DNA from: Leucobacter denitrificans
Lineage (GTDB): Bacteria > Actinomycetota > Actinomycetes > Actinomycetales > Microbacteriaceae
Assembly (NCBI RefSeq): GCF_014396385.1
Contig: NZ_CP060716.1
Location: 2,046,001-2,110,000 of the forward strand
Reading direction: 5' to 3'
Length of the DNA: 64,000 nt
Shown: one piece after another, positions 34,141 to 44,021 of the stretch
How the letters are laid out: each line of letters opens with the position of its first letter
Numbering within the stretch: position 1 is the stretch's first letter
Translations under genes and position numbers: made by a program
Notes under the pieces: generated by a model
Told to the model about the DNA's origin: nothing
Databases searched by the model: none
The model's input: the letters and a program-made list of their open reading frames with translations, nothing else

Positions 34141-34152
34141 ACCCCTAGGGTA

Positions 34153-34168
34153 GCGGCGAGTTCGCCGC
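34153..34168. promoter_or_regulatory. GC-rich dyad in the ispD/nusA divergent gap
   Basis: Perfect 7-bp inverted repeat GCGGCGA / TCGCCGC around GT, 13 bp upstream of ispD and 86 bp upstream of nusA. It could be a protein-binding site or a small leader hairpin. The rest of the gap contains the nusA leader. Confidence 0.25.
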
Positions 34169-34253
34169 AAATTGAGCTATTCTTGGGGATTACCCTGTGC
34201 GTCGCCGCGCAGGAAAAGCTGAATAGACATTTCAATATTCGATGGAGGACACA

Positions 34254-35249
34254 GTGAAGATCGATCTCGCAATGCTTCGAGGGCTTGAGCGTGAAAGGGA
34301 GATCCCTTTCGAGGAACTCGCCGAAATTATCGAGCAGGCGATCCAATCGGCGTACATCAGGCACGCTGAGAACCAAAAGCTTCCCGTTCCCTCGACCGAA
34401 GACGTGCGCGTAACACTCGATCGCAAGACCGGAGAAATCTCGGTGCTCGTGCCAGAGCACGATGACGAGGGTGCGGTTATTGGTGAGGCGTACGTGACGA
34501 CCGATGAGTTCGGTCGCGTGGCATCGAGTGCCGCTAAGCAGGTCATCAACCAGCGACTTCGTGACCTCTCAGACGACGCTGTTCTTGGTCAATTCAAAGA
34601 CAAAGAGGGCCAGGTCGTTTCGGGCGTCATTCAGCAGGGCCCGAACCCGCGCATGGTGCATATTGAGCTTGGTGACGTTGAGGGTATCCTTCCGCCGGAA
34701 GAGCAGGTGCCCGGCGAGAACTACGCTCACGGAACGCGTATTCGTGTATTCGTGACGAGCGTTTCGAAGGGGCTCAAGGGCCCGCAGATTGTTGTGTCTC
34801 GTACTCACCCGGGTCTCGTGCGCAAGCTGTTCGAACGTGAGGTGCCCGAGCTTGGCGAAGGTCTTGTCGAGATCGTTTCGCTCGCTCGCGAGGCTGGCCA
34901 CCGCACAAAGGTTGCTGTTCGCGCGAAGCAGGCTGGCATCAACGCGAAGGGCACGTGCATCGGTGAAATGGGCAGCCGCGTGCGCGCAGTGATGAGTGAA
35001 CTCGGAGACGAGAAGATCGATATCGTCGATTACTCACAAGAGCTTCCAAAGTTTGTGGCGAACGCGCTCTCGCCAGCCAAGGTGACCGATGTGTTTATGA
35101 TCAACGAGTCGCTTAAGCAGGTTCGCGCGCTTGTTCCTGATTTTCAGCTGTCGCTTGCAATTGGTAAGGAAGGCCAGAATGCGCGCCTCGCTGCAAAGCT
35201 CACGGGCGCGAAGATTGATATCCAGCCAGACTCGATCATGAACGACTAG
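34254..35249 (+). CDS. nusA: transcription elongation/termination factor NusA
   Basis: A 331-residue RNA-polymerase-associated protein. The N-terminal domain ([20 protein letters not shown]) binds polymerase. An S1 domain covers about 110-180. Two KH domains follow, with [13 protein letters not shown] and [19 protein letters not shown]. The E. coli-type acidic repeats are absent, as usual in actinobacteria. GTG 34254 is preferred because GGAGG at 34244-34248 is correctly spaced from it; the ATG at 34242 overlaps that site. It leads the nusA-ylxR-infB transcript. No rimP lies upstream in this window; the neighbour is divergent ispD. Confidence 0.94.
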   Translation: MKIDLAMLRGLEREREIPFEELAEIIEQAIQSAYIRHAENQKLPVPSTEDVRVTLDRKTGEISVLVPEHDDEGAVIGEAYVTTDEFGRVASSAAKQVINQRLRDLSDDAVLGQFKDKEGQVVSGVIQQGPNPRMVHIELGDVEGILPPEEQVPGENYAHGTRIRVFVTSVSKGLKGPQIVVSRTHPGLVRKLFEREVPELGEGLVEIVSLAREAGHRTKVAVRAKQAGINAKGTCIGEMGSRVRAVMSELGDEKIDIVDYSQELPKFVANALSPAKVTDVFMINESLKQVRALVPDFQLSLAIGKEGQNARLAAKLTGAKIDIQPDSIMND

Positions 35250-35288
35250 ATCACGTATCTCAGTTCGCTTCGGCGGGAAGCTGGTAGT

Positions 35289-35546
35289 ATGGATCCGATT
35301 CGGACATGTGTGTCGTGCCGTAAGCAAGGTACACGCGCAGATCTCCTTCGCTTGGTGGCCATGGATGGGCGTCTTCTTTTAGATGACCGTGCTGTGCTGC
35401 CTGGGCGGGGCGCTTGGGTGCACGAGACTGCGGAATGTCTGAGTTTGGCTGTGCAGCGCAGACCCTTTGTGCGTGCACTGCGGGTATCGGGGCAGCTCGA
35501 TACCTTCCCACTAGAGAACAGGCTGAAAATGCTGATGGACAACTAA
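35289..35546 (+). CDS. ylxR: YlxR (DUF448) RNA-binding protein
   Basis: An 85-residue protein between nusA and infB, the classic position. Family pattern RTCVSCRKQG at residues 5-14, then DLLRLV and LPGRGAWVHE, with a conserved cysteine pair. Structural and genetic work on relatives suggests RNA binding and a regulatory role; the target is not settled. The next start is 75 bp downstream. Confidence 0.9.
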   Translation: MDPIRTCVSCRKQGTRADLLRLVAMDGRLLLDDRAVLPGRGAWVHETAECLSLAVQRRPFVRALRVSGQLDTFPLENRLKMLMDN

Positions 35547-35590
35547 TGAGCGGCTCACGATGAGGCCCGTCCGATAATTATGGTTCTCGC

Positions 35591-35614
35591 CTGTCTGGCG
35601 TGAACCCCAGACAG
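35591..35614 (+). promoter_or_regulatory. hairpin abutting the infB ribosome-binding site
   Basis: CTGTCTGG and CCAGACAG form a perfect 8-bp stem with an 8-nt loop. The last two bases of the stem (AG, 35613-35614) are the first two of the AGGAG that precedes GTG 35622, so folding would partly block ribosome access to infB. Confidence 0.5.
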
Positions 35615-35621
35615 GAGAAAA

Positions 35622-38402
35622 GTGGCAAACCCACGCGTTAGCGAGATCGCTAAAAAGCTCAATATTGAGAGCAAGAAAGCGGTCGAAATCTTAAATGACG
35701 AACTCAATGAGTTCGTAAAAACACCGTCCTCGACAATCATGCCGCCGACGGTACGCAAGCTTGAGGCATACATTAAAGAGCACCCAGAGCTCGTTAAGAA
35801 GCCAGAGGGTGAGGCAGCAGCGAAAGACGCGCCGGCGAAGGCAGCTGCGTCGAAGTCTGCTGCTCCGAAGCCGGGCAAGCCCGGTCCGAAGCCAGGCAAG
35901 CCAGAGGCTGCGGCTGCGAAGCCTGAGGCCGATGCGCCTGCTGCGCCAAAGCCTGCACCCAAGGCAGAAAAGCCAAGTGCGCCTACTCCAGGCGAGGCCA
36001 AGCCTGCTGCGGCCAAGTCTGACGCTGTAAAGCCTGGTGCTGCAAAGCCCGGTGCAGCGAAGCCTGGTGCTGCAAAACCTGGTGCGAAGCCAGGTGCTCC
36101 GAAGCCTTCGGGCCCGAGGCCAGGCAATAACCCGTTCGCTTCGAGCCAGGGCATGGGAATTCCGCGCCCACCGCGCCCAGGCAACAACCCGTTCTCGGCG
36201 AACCAGGGTATGGGCCGTAATCGTCCATCGCCAGGTAATATTCCTCGCCCAGGAGCGCCCCGCCCAGGTGGCGCCGGTGGCCCAGGTCGTCCAGGCGGCG
36301 GTGGCCGTCCCGGTGGCGCCGGTGGTCCAGGTCGCCCGGGTGGCGGCGGCGGTGGCTTCAACCGTCCAGGTGGCGGCCCCGGCGGTGCTGGTGGTCCCGG
36401 TGGCGGCTTCGGCGCACCTCGTCCGGGTGGCGGCTTCGCGGGTCGTGGCCGTGGCGGCCGTGGCGCTGGTACGGCCGGTGCGTTCGGTCGTGGCGGTTCT
36501 AAGAACAAGGCACGAAAGTCGAAGCGGGCAAAGCGGGCAGAATTTGAAATGCGCGAGGCGCCGTCACTTGGCGGCGTCAGCGTACCTCGCGGCAACGGAT
36601 CCACGGCGATCCGCCTGCGCCGTGGTGCCTCGCTCTCTGACTTTGCAGAGAAAATTGATACGAGTGCTTCGAACCTCGTAACGGTGCTGTTCCACCTCGG
36701 CGAAATGGCGACCGCGACCGAGTCGCTTGACGAGGCAACATTCGAGATTCTTGGTGAGGAGCTGGGTTACAAGATCCAGATCGTCTCACCGGAAGACGAA
36801 GATCGTGAGCTCCTCGAAGGCTTCGACATCGATATCGATGCCGAGCTTGAAGACGAGGGTGACGATGTACTCGAGCAACGCCCACCGGTTGTGACTGTGA
36901 TGGGTCACGTTGACCACGGTAAGACGCGACTGCTCGATGCGATTCGTCGCGCCGATGTTGGTGAGGGCGAGGCCGGCGGCATCACCCAGCACATCGGTGC
37001 GTACCAGGTGCACACCCAACATGACGGTGTGGATCGGGCACTGACCTTCATCGATACCCCGGGTCACGAGGCGTTCACCGCCATGCGTGCTCGTGGTGCG
37101 AGCGTCACCGACATCGCGATCTTGGTTGTGGCTGCTGACGACGGAATCATGCCGCAGACGATTGAGGCGTTGAACCACGCCCAGTCGGCAAACGTGCCGA
37201 TCGTGGTCGCAGTTAACAAGATCGATAAAGAAGAAGCGAACCCCGAGAAGGTGCGCCAGCAGCTCACCGAGTTCGGTCTGGTTGCCGAGGAGTGGGGCGG
37301 CGACGTAATGTTCGTCGACGTGTCTGCTAAGAACGACATTGGCATCAACGAGCTTCTCGATGCCGTGCTTCTCACCGCAGATGCTGGCCTCGACCTGCGT
37401 GCGAACCCGAACAAGGCCGCCCGTGGTGTTGCCATTGAGGCGAAGCTCGATAAGGGCCGCGGCTCGGTTGCTACCGTGCTCATTCAGTCGGGTACGCTCC
37501 GCGTTGGCGACGCCATCGTTGCGGGTACTGCGTACGGTCGCGTTCGCGCCATGCAAGACGAGAACGGTGACGCGGTTGAGGCTGCACTACCGTCGCGTCC
37601 GGTGCAGGTGCAGGGCCTTTCGAGCGTGCCACGCGCAGGTGACAATTTCATCGTCACCGACGAAGACCGCACCGCGCGTCAGATCGCTGAGAAGCGTGAA
37701 GCGGTTGAGCGTAATGCTCAGCTTGCGAAGGCTCGTAAGCGCATCAGCCTTGAAGACTTCACGAAGGCGCTTGAAGATGGCAAGGTTGAGTCGCTCAACC
37801 TCATCATCAAGGGTGACGTTTCGGGTGCCGTTGAGGCGCTTGAAGAGTCGCTCATGAAGATCGAGGTCGACGATTCTGTGCAGCTGCGTATTCTTCACCG
37901 CGGTGTTGGTGCGGTCACCGAGTCCGATGTGGATCTGGCGACGATCGACAACGCGATCGTCATCGGCTTCAATGTGCGCCCAGACGTCAAGGCTCGCGAG
38001 CGTGCAGCACGCGAGGGCATCGACATCCGTTTCTACAACGTCATCTACAACGCGCTTGATGACATTGAGGGCTCGCTCAAGGGCATGCTCAAGCCAGAGT
38101 ACGAAGAAGTTCAGTCGGGTGTTGCAGAGGTTCGCGAGATCTTCCGCTCATCGAAGTTCGGCAACATTGCTGGTGTCATCGTTCGCAGCGGTACCATCAC
38201 GCGCAACGCAAAGGCGCGCGTTATCCGCGAGGGCGTCGTGGTCGCCGATGGTCTGGCCATCGAGTCGCTGCGCCGCTTTAAAGACGACGTCACTGAAGTG
38301 AAGACCGACTTCGAAGCAGGTATTGGTCTTGGCAAGCACAACGACATCCAGGTCGGCGACGAGATCGAGACTACTGAGATGGTCGAGAAGCCGCGCGACT
38401 AA
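35622..38402 (+). CDS. infB: translation initiation factor IF-2
   Basis: A 926-residue GTPase that places initiator tRNA on the 30S subunit. An N-terminal IF2 domain (about 1-55) is followed by some 240 residues of low-complexity Ala/Pro/Lys then Gly/Pro/Arg repeats, including KPGAA units near 36030-36095. The GTPase domain starts near 425: G1 GHVDHGKT, G2 [10 protein letters not shown]3 DTPGHEAF, G4 NKID, G5 SAK. The last 350 residues are domains II-IV. Start is GTG with AGGAG 5 bases upstream. A 19-bp hairpin terminator follows at 38451. Confidence 0.95.
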   Translation: MANPRVSEIAKKLNIESKKAVEILNDELNEFVKTPSSTIMPPTVRKLEAYIKEHPELVKKPEGEAAAKDAPAKAAASKSAAPKPGKPGPKPGKPEAAAAKPEADAPAAPKPAPKAEKPSAPTPGEAKPAAAKSDAVKPGAAKPGAAKPGAAKPGAKPGAPKPSGPRPGNNPFASSQGMGIPRPPRPGNNPFSANQGMGRNRPSPGNIPRPGAPRPGGAGGPGRPGGGGRPGGAGGPGRPGGGGGGFNRPGGGPGGAGGPGGGFGAPRPGGGFAGRGRGGRGAGTAGAFGRGGSKNKARKSKRAKRAEFEMREAPSLGGVSVPRGNGSTAIRLRRGASLSDFAEKIDTSASNLVTVLFHLGEMATATESLDEATFEILGEELGYKIQIVSPEDEDRELLEGFDIDIDAELEDEGDDVLEQRPPVVTVMGHVDHGKTRLLDAIRRADVGEGEAGGITQHIGAYQVHTQHDGVDRALTFIDTPGHEAFTAMRARGASVTDIAILVVAADDGIMPQTIEALNHAQSANVPIVVAVNKIDKEEANPEKVRQQLTEFGLVAEEWGGDVMFVDVSAKNDIGINELLDAVLLTADAGLDLRANPNKAARGVAIEAKLDKGRGSVATVLIQSGTLRVGDAIVAGTAYGRVRAMQDENGDAVEAALPSRPVQVQGLSSVPRAGDNFIVTDEDRTARQIAEKREAVERNAQLAKARKRISLEDFTKALEDGKVESLNLIIKGDVSGAVEALEESLMKIEVDDSVQLRILHRGVGAVTESDVDLATIDNAIVIGFNVRPDVKARERAAREGIDIRFYNVIYNALDDIEGSLKGMLKPEYEEVQSGVAEVREIFRSSKFGNIAGVIVRSGTITRNAKARVIREGVVVADGLAIESLRRFKDDVTEVKTDFEAGIGLGKHNDIQVGDEIETTEMVEKPRD

Positions 38403-38450
38403 TGTCATGAGCTGTCGCGTGACCTAGGTTTTGCTTAGGTGTCGCGATAC

Positions 38451-38496
38451 AACGCAAGAGCCTCCGTGAGTAGATATTCACGGAGGCTCTTGCGTT
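38451..38496. terminator. strong bidirectional hairpin terminator after infB
   Basis: A perfect 19-bp stem (38451-38469 with 38478-38496) and an 8-nt loop, followed by TTT; arms include GCAAGAGCCTCCGTGA. It lies between convergent infB and the DUF805 gene and can serve both. A weaker dyad with ACCTA/TAGGT sits at 38422-38440. Confidence 0.85.
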
Positions 38497-38590
38497 TGCG
38501 CCTAAGCAGACTTAGCGCCAAGCGAAGTTTGAGCATCAGGCTAACTCTCCGAAAAATTCCTTTCGTAAGACGCTCGAATTTCGCTTGACG

Positions 38591-39412
38591 CTACCTGTTT
38601 CGAACGAAGCGGCGCCCGCGCACCTTCGACGGAAGGGCGTGCAAGATGAGGAGCACGATCCCGCCAAAGAAGGGCACGAGCGAGATGAAGAACATCGGCC
38701 CAGCAAGGTCAGCGTCGTGAAGCCTGCGCCACGTGATGGCGAGTGACGGAACGATGATGCCTACCCATCCGACGAAGACGACAAATCCGAGCATCGACTC
38801 AAGTATTGAGATGCTCGAGTACGAGATTGAGCTGGAGTAGTACATCGCCTCGCTAGCAATCCCACCGATAATTGCGAGGACCAGCCAAGCTCCAAAGAGC
38901 ATGAGTGCGACCCACCAGTACTCGCTTCGAGACGCGCGGCCAGAGAAGGCCGCGTAGTTCTTGAAGAAGCGTACGAACGCCTGACCGATGCTCGCGCCGT
39001 ACAGAGGGCGTGAGAGGTCGTCGGGATGCGCTGCACCGTCAAAGGGCTCGCCCGGTCCTGGCTCTGGGTAACTCTGGAACTGAGGCGCCTGGTATTGCTG
39101 GCCGTATGGAGCCTGCCCGTATTGCGGTTGCCCGTACTGCTGCCCATATGGTTGCTGACCATATTGTGGTTGCACATACTGAGGCTGCCCGTATGCCGGT
39201 TGCCCGTATGGTTGCTGGCCACTCTGAGGCTGCTCATAGGAAGGCTGCCCGTACTGGGGCTGCTGCGCTGGCGCCACGGGCGGAACTGGCGGCACCGGAG
39301 GTACCGGCGCCGCTGCGCCAGGGGCTCCGTAAACTGGTGGAGCGTATCGAGGCTGCTGCGGTTTAGGCTGCTGCGGATCTGGCTGCTCGGGTACCGGGGG
39401 CGTGTCGTTCAT
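38591..39412 (-). CDS. DUF805 membrane protein with Gln/Tyr/Pro/Gly-rich N-terminus
   Basis: A 273-residue protein. The first 125 residues are low complexity, with about a dozen YGQP/QYGQ-type units (39080-39260). The C-terminal 130 residues are a DUF805 domain: [19 protein letters not shown], then four hydrophobic helices and the conserved [17 protein letters not shown]805 proteins are inner-membrane proteins of unknown function. The cytoplasmic repeat region is likely disordered. Convergent with infB. Confidence 0.85.
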   Translation of the reverse strand: MNDTPPVPEQPDPQQPKPQQPRYAPPVYGAPGAAAPVPPVPPVPPVAPAQQPQYGQPSYEQPQSGQQPYGQPAYGQPQYVQPQYGQQPYGQQYGQPQYGQAPYGQQYQAPQFQSYPEPGPGEPFDGAAHPDDLSRPLYGASIGQAFVRFFKNYAAFSGRASRSEYWWVALMLFGAWLVLAIIGGIASEAMYYSSSISYSSISILESMLGFVVFVGWVGIIVPSLAITWRRLHDADLAGPMFFISLVPFFGGIVLLILHALPSKVRGRRFVRNR

Positions 39413-39487
39413 GCTGACCTCTCGTAAAGACCGTTCTTCTCAAATCGTACGGGTAAAGAGTGGGCGCTGCGCGGGTAGGCTTATCTC

Positions 39488-40030
39488 ATGAGTAATCCAC
39501 GTGCAGGAAAGGTCGCCGAGCGGATCCACCAGATCGTCGCTCGTCGCCTTGATAAGGGGCTCCGTGACCCGCGGCTCGGCTTTGTGACCATCACCGATGT
39601 TCGTGTGACCGGTGATCTGCAGAGCGCAAGCATTTTCTACACCGTCTATGGCGATGAGCAGGAGCAGGCCGACACTGCGGCGGCGCTGAAGGCTGCAACC
39701 GGCATGTTCCGCACCGAGGTCGGCAAGCAGCTTGGAACCAGGCTCACCCCGACGCTCGAGTTCATCCACGATGAGCTGCCGTCGTCTGCTGAGCACTTGA
39801 GCGAGTTACTCGCCGAGGCGAAGCGACGTGACGACGAGTCGCGCTCTCTCGCCGCCTCTGCGCAGTATGCGGGCGACGCTGATCCGTACTCGAAGCCAGA
39901 GCGGCCAGAAGAGACCGATGATGACGAGGCAGACGACGACCTCGATGTCGAGCTTGACGACGATTTTGACGAGGAAGACGAAGATGGCCTCGACGAAGAA
40001 GATCTCGACGACGACGAGCGCCGAGACTAG
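39488..40030 (+). CDS. rbfA: ribosome-binding factor A
   Basis: A 180-residue protein. The KH-like RbfA fold is in the first 115 residues (RAGKVAERIHQIVARRL, GFVTITDVRVTGDLQSASIFY, FIHDELP). It assists 16S rRNA 5'-end maturation and 30S assembly. The last 50 residues are an Asp/Glu-rich acidic extension. It lies near nusA-infB as usual, but is separated from infB by the reverse-strand DUF805 gene. Confidence 0.92.
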   Translation: MSNPRAGKVAERIHQIVARRLDKGLRDPRLGFVTITDVRVTGDLQSASIFYTVYGDEQEQADTAAALKAATGMFRTEVGKQLGTRLTPTLEFIHDELPSSAEHLSELLAEAKRRDDESRSLAASAQYAGDADPYSKPERPEETDDDEADDDLDVELDDDFDEEDEDGLDEEDLDDDERRD

Positions 40031-40046
40031 CTGATCATCCACCGCG

Positions 40047-40110
40047 CAGATCCGAGTCGAAGAATGCGGTCAAATCGCGCGTCTTGAACGCAAACTCTGA
40101 CTCGGATCTG
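40047..40110. terminator. long inverted repeat between convergent rbfA and mutY
   Basis: CAGATCCGAGTC (40047-40058) and GACTCGGATCTG (40099-40110) are perfect 12-bp complements separated by 40 nt, filling most of the gap. This probably serves as a shared terminator for both genes; the long loop makes it unusual. Confidence 0.45.
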
Positions 40111-40114
40111 GTGC

Positions 40115-40999
40115 TTAGGGCAGCTTGAGGGCTCCCTCGTATTCGACGACGAGCCCATCGGTGACCAGCGAGTCGAGCGCGCGCTTCGGCTGAAGTTCGT
40201 CGGCGACGCCGCCATGCGCAGCGGCGGTGAGTGCGTCATCGTGGCTTACGGGGTCGTGGGTGGATCGGAGCAGCTGCATGATCCGCCCACGAACCTGGCG
40301 ATCGCTACCCTGAAACGCCGCTTGCTTCGGCTTCTTCGCTGGTGCGTTGTCTGGATACCCGGCACCGCGCCACTCGCACCAGCGGCTGATTGGGCATTCG
40401 TCGCAGCGGGGCGCTCGCGCCGTGCAGATGACGGCCCCGAGTTCCATCGCGGCAGCATTGAAGACCGCAGCGGAGTCACGGTCGCTCGGCAGCAATGCCT
40501 CCATGTCAACCAGGTCGCGCGCAGCTGGCATGCCAGCTGCAGCAAGGCCGTGCACGGCTCGCGCGATGACTCGTCTCGTGTTCGTGTCGACGACCGGGTG
40601 TCGCTCGTGAAATGCAAACGCGGCAACTGCTCGCGCGGTGTACGGCCCGATGCCAGTGAGGCCGAGCAGCGTGTCGACGTCGGAGGGAACCTCATCTCCG
40701 TACTGCTCAGCAATTTCCATGGCGGCACGGTGCAGCCAGAGCGCCCTGCGCGGGTACCCGAGTCGCTTCCACGCGCGAACCGCCTCGCCTGGCTCGGCAG
40801 CCGCGAGAGCCGAGGGGGTGGGCCAGCGCTCCATCCATTCGAGCCAGTGGGGGATTACCCGATCCACCTGGGTTTGCTGCGCCATGAATTCTGACACCAG
40901 CACGCCCCATGCAGTCGTGCCATCGGCGCGCCAGGGCAGAGGCCGAGCGTTTCGCAGATACCAGGCGTTCAGAGCCTCTGATGCCTGCTGTGCGTCCAT
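40115..40999 (-). CDS. mutY: A/G-specific adenine DNA glycosylase
   Basis: A 294-residue base-excision repair enzyme that removes adenine opposite 8-oxoguanine. The catalytic Glu is in SEFMAQQTQVDRV, the helix-hairpin-helix reads LTGIGPYTARAVAAFAF, and the catalytic Asp is in PVVDTNTRRV. A 4Fe-4S loop has the spacing C-x6-C-x2-C-x5-C (CTARAPRCDECPISRWC). The NUDIX-like C-terminal domain of E. coli MutY is missing; a short winged-helix-like tail replaces it, as in other short actinobacterial forms. Divergent from truB. Confidence 0.9.
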   Translation of the reverse strand: MDAQQASEALNAWYLRNARPLPWRADGTTAWGVLVSEFMAQQTQVDRVIPHWLEWMERWPTPSALAAAEPGEAVRAWKRLGYPRRALWLHRAAMEIAEQYGDEVPSDVDTLLGLTGIGPYTARAVAAFAFHERHPVVDTNTRRVIARAVHGLAAAGMPAARDLVDMEALLPSDRDSAAVFNAAAMELGAVICTARAPRCDECPISRWCEWRGAGYPDNAPAKKPKQAAFQGSDRQVRGRIMQLLRSTHDPVSHDDALTAAAHGGVADELQPKRALDSLVTDGLVVEYEGALKLP

Positions 41000-41058
41000 G
41001 CCATCGAGTCTATTCAGTGTGTGAGGTGTGCCAGTTCAGGGTGGCCTAGGGTAGTGGG

Positions 41059-42051
41059 GTGAGATTTGATGCGATGCCTCAGGGTGCGATTGTGCTCGTA
41101 GACAAGACCGATGGCTGGACGAGCCACGATGTCGTTGCGAAATCGCGCCGCGCGCTTGGCACCCGGAAGGTTGGGCACGCGGGCACACTCGACCCCATGG
41201 CGACGGGGCTGCTTTTGCTTGGAGCAGGACCTGCGACACGGCTGCTGACGCACCTGGTCGGCCTCGACAAGACGTATGTTGCGACGATTCGCTTGGGCGC
41301 CTCGACCGTTACTGACGACCGCGAGGGCGAGATAACCGAGACGGCCCAAGTAGACGACGTTGCGCGGGTCTTCGCGAGTCCTGACCTCATCGCGAGCGGG
41401 GTGGCGAAGCTCACGGGTGCGATCGAGCAGTCGCCTAGCGCGGTGAGCGCGATCAAGGTCGACGGCAAACGCGCCTATGACCGTGTGCGCGCGGGCGAGC
41501 AGGTCGAGCTCAAGAAGCGGCCGGTGACGATTCACTCGTTTGAGATCAGTAATGTGCGGCTCGCCGATGACGGCCAGGTGATTGATATCGATGCGGTGAT
41601 CCGCTGCTCGTCGGGCACCTACATTCGTGCGCTCGCGCGTGACCTTGGCACAGACCTCGGAATTGGGGGACACCTTACGGCACTCAGGCGCACCGCGGTC
41701 GGCCCGTTCTCGGTTGAAGCCGCGACGCCCCATGCGCAGCTCGTCGGCGACGAGACGACGCCCGGCGACCCGGGCACGCTCCATGCGCCGGCCGACATTG
41801 CGCGGCTACTGTTTCCGGTGCTCACTCTCACGGTCGATGAGGCGCACGATCTCGCGAACGGCAAGCGTCTCGATGTGGATCCCAAGCGCCAAGACAAAGC
41901 CCCCCTCGTTGCGGCGATCTTGCCCGCCGAGGGCGACGCCGCAGACAGGCTCGTAGGGCTGGTTGAGGTGCGTGGTGGGAGGTCGCGTGTCGTCACGAAC
42001 TTCCCCGCACCCGAGCGCACGGACGGCAGCGACAAGAAGGGCGAAGCATGA
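41059..42051 (+). CDS. truB: tRNA pseudouridine(55) synthase
   Basis: A 330-residue enzyme modifying U55 in the tRNA T-loop. Motifs: IVLVDKTDGWTSHDVV at the N-terminus, catalytic Asp in GHAGTLDPMATGLLLL, YVATIRLGAST, and RCSSGTYIRALARDLG. A PUA-like region follows. The start may be GTG 41059 or ATG 41074; neither has a clear ribosome-binding site. The stop overlaps the next gene by ATGA, opening a four-gene set ending in ribF. Confidence 0.93.
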   Translation: MRFDAMPQGAIVLVDKTDGWTSHDVVAKSRRALGTRKVGHAGTLDPMATGLLLLGAGPATRLLTHLVGLDKTYVATIRLGASTVTDDREGEITETAQVDDVARVFASPDLIASGVAKLTGAIEQSPSAVSAIKVDGKRAYDRVRAGEQVELKKRPVTIHSFEISNVRLADDGQVIDIDAVIRCSSGTYIRALARDLGTDLGIGGHLTALRRTAVGPFSVEAATPHAQLVGDETTPGDPGTLHAPADIARLLFPVLTLTVDEAHDLANGKRLDVDPKRQDKAPLVAAILPAEGDAADRLVGLVEVRGGRSRVVTNFPAPERTDGSDKKGEA

Positions 42052-42410
42052 TTCTTTGGTACGGAATCGCGACCATCGCGATCTCGCTGGCCGCAGCGAT
42101 CGTGTGCATCGTTGAGGCCGCGAGAAAGCGCAAGCCGAACGACTACACGATGGGGGCGACGCTGCTCGTTGCTCTCCTGCTGCTCGTGCAGATCATCATC
42201 AGCATCATTGCCCCGCTCGCGGGTAACCCTCCCGAGGGCGACCTGCTCGAGTTTTGGATGTACCTCATCGTCGCGTTCGCGCTGCCCGTGGGCGCGGGTA
42301 TTTGGGCGCTTGTCGACCGCACCCGGGCGGCGAATCTCGTGCTCGCGGTCGTTGGGTTCGCTGTTGCGGTGATGACCTACCGCATGCTTGTCATCTGGGG
42401 TCTGGCCTAG
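42048..42410 (+). CDS. four-helix membrane protein, hypothetical
   Basis: A 120-residue protein starting inside the truB stop (ATGA). Hydrophobic segments lie at about 3-24, 36-57, 66-86 and 93-115, with a short basic loop RKRKPND after the first. No family recognised. Tight coupling to truB and nearness to ribF suggest an operon, not a shared function. Confidence 0.7.
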   Translation: MILWYGIATIAISLAAAIVCIVEAARKRKPNDYTMGATLLVALLLLVQIIISIIAPLAGNPPEGDLLEFWMYLIVAFALPVGAGIWALVDRTRAANLVLAVVGFAVAVMTYRMLVIWGLA

Positions 42411-42461
42411 GCACTCGCGCAGGCAGCACGCACACAGCGCGGCGACGGTAAGATTGAGCGC

Positions 42462-42896
42462 GTGTCTGAAGTAGTTGAAGCGCCGAGCGAGGCCACACGA
42501 GCCGAGCGAATGGGCGCACTGGGGCGTGTCCTCATCGCAGTGTATGTCGTGCTTGCTTGCGCGGCGACGTTTCGGTCGCTGTACCAAATCATCACGAAGT
42601 TTGATGAGGCGCCACTCGCGTACTCGCTCTCTGCGGTTGCCGGCGTCGTCTACATTCTTGCCACCATTGCACTGATTCGGCGCGGCCGCGGCGCATGGCG
42701 GTGGATCGCGTGGGCGGCACTGAGCTTTGAGCTTGCTGGCGTGCTCATCGTCGGCACACTGAGTCTCGTCGCACCAGAACTCTTTGGTCACCCATCGGTA
42801 TGGTCGGTATTTGGTCAGGGCTATGTCTACATTCCGCTCGTGCTGCCTGTGTTGGGCCTTATCTGGCTGTATCAGGAGGGCAAGCGCGTCTCATGA
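42462..42896 (+). CDS. four-helix membrane protein, hypothetical
   Basis: A 144-residue protein from GTG 42462. A polar N-terminus (1-20) is followed by hydrophobic segments at about 22-42, 54-73, 79-103 and 116-138. The layout is like the preceding membrane protein but without clear sequence similarity. Its stop overlaps the ribF start by ATGA, arguing that it is translated. Function unknown. Confidence 0.7.
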   Translation: MSEVVEAPSEATRAERMGALGRVLIAVYVVLACAATFRSLYQIITKFDEAPLAYSLSAVAGVVYILATIALIRRGRGAWRWIAWAALSFELAGVLIVGTLSLVAPELFGHPSVWSVFGQGYVYIPLVLPVLGLIWLYQEGKRVS

Positions 42897-43831
42897 AGGT
42901 GATCACGTCGCTCGAAGAGCTGCGATCCACTGACTTCTCTCAGGGGACAGTCGTGGCTGTCGGCAAGTTCGACGGCGTGCATCGGGGGCACCGGGCGATC
43001 ATCGACTCACTGCGTGGCGAGGCTACGAAGCACGGGTTGCTGTCGGTCGTGTTCACGTTCTCAAATAACCCGCTGAGCTACCTGAATCCCACCGCGTGTC
43101 CCAGGCCACTGTCGAGCCCGCAGCAGCGCCTCGAACTCATTGAGGCCGAGGGCATTGACTACTGTGTGATGGTCGAGTTCAATCAGGCGATTGCACAGAT
43201 TCCTGCCGAGCAGTTTGTTGACGACTTGCTGGTGGAGGTGCTTCACGCGAAGCACGTGCTACTCGGCACCGACTTTCGGTTCGGTCATCTCGGCAAGGGC
43301 GATGCCGCCATGCTTCGCGAGCGGGGGGCGAATCAGGGCTTCTCGGTCGACGTTGTCGAGAAGGTCACCGACGTTGCTCGGGGTGCCGTTTCGTCGTCGC
43401 GAATTCGTGAGGCCGTAGGCGCTGGCGACGTTGCGCTCGCCGGCGAGATGCTGGGGCGCACGTACTCGGTGCGGGGCACCGTTGTGCACGGTGATGCGAG
43501 GGGGCGCGAGCTCGGGTTCCCTACTGCGAACCTCGGCGACGTCGAGGGCCTCATTCCCGCGGATGGCGTGTACGCGGGCAGCGTCGTGATCGACGAGGTC
43601 GAGCGTGTGGCCGCAATTTCGGTGGGCGTAAACTTGACGTTCGACCCACAGGGCGAACCGCGGGTTGAAGCGTTCGTGCTCGATTTTGAGGGTGATCTCT
43701 ACGGCAAAGAGATAGTGGTGCGATTCGCTGAGCGGATCCGCCCGATGCTGCCCTTCGAATCTGCGGAGGCGCTCATCGCGCGCATGCACGACGATGTTGC
43801 CGAGACACGAGCGCTACTCGATCGTCGGTAA
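42893..43831 (+). CDS. ribF: bifunctional riboflavin kinase/FAD synthetase
   Basis: A 312-residue enzyme making FMN and FAD. The N-terminal adenylyltransferase domain (about 1-180) shows VAVGKFDGVHRGHR and LLGTDFRFGHLGKGD, then VSSSRIREAV. The C-terminal kinase domain (about 185-312) shows RGTVVHGDARGRELGFPTANL and VEAFVLDFEGDLYG. ATG 42893 overlaps the previous stop; the longer frame from 42800 is not credible because it would overlap most of the upstream gene's end. The truB-ribF order is a widespread translation-region arrangement. Confidence 0.94.
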   Translation: MKVITSLEELRSTDFSQGTVVAVGKFDGVHRGHRAIIDSLRGEATKHGLLSVVFTFSNNPLSYLNPTACPRPLSSPQQRLELIEAEGIDYCVMVEFNQAIAQIPAEQFVDDLLVEVLHAKHVLLGTDFRFGHLGKGDAAMLRERGANQGFSVDVVEKVTDVARGAVSSSRIREAVGAGDVALAGEMLGRTYSVRGTVVHGDARGRELGFPTANLGDVEGLIPADGVYAGSVVIDEVERVAAISVGVNLTFDPQGEPRVEAFVLDFEGDLYGKEIVVRFAERIRPMLPFESAEALIARMHDDVAETRALLDRR

Positions 43832-44021
43832 TTTGCCGCTCACTTAGTAAATTTGTCGATCACCCACAGAACCTCAGGTTCAAAGTGTTAGTATTGAGCC
43901 ACGGTTGCGTAACGTCTATCGAATCCCGTGCAATCCACGGCTCAGATTCTCGGCGATAGCAGCTATTCCAGCCACAATGCGGCGCTTCAGTGTCGCAGGC
44001 GAGTATCCATCAGGAGATGAA

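Noticed and set aside
35555..36604. 349-residue Pro/Gly-rich reverse-strand frame
   Set aside because: It is the complement of the low-complexity infB region; infB is certain on the other strand.
43869..43881. GAACCTCAGGTTC as a LexA/SOS box before the SNF2 gene
   Set aside because: Gram-positive SOS boxes have GAAC-N4-GTTC; here the spacer is five bases and the flanks do not match.
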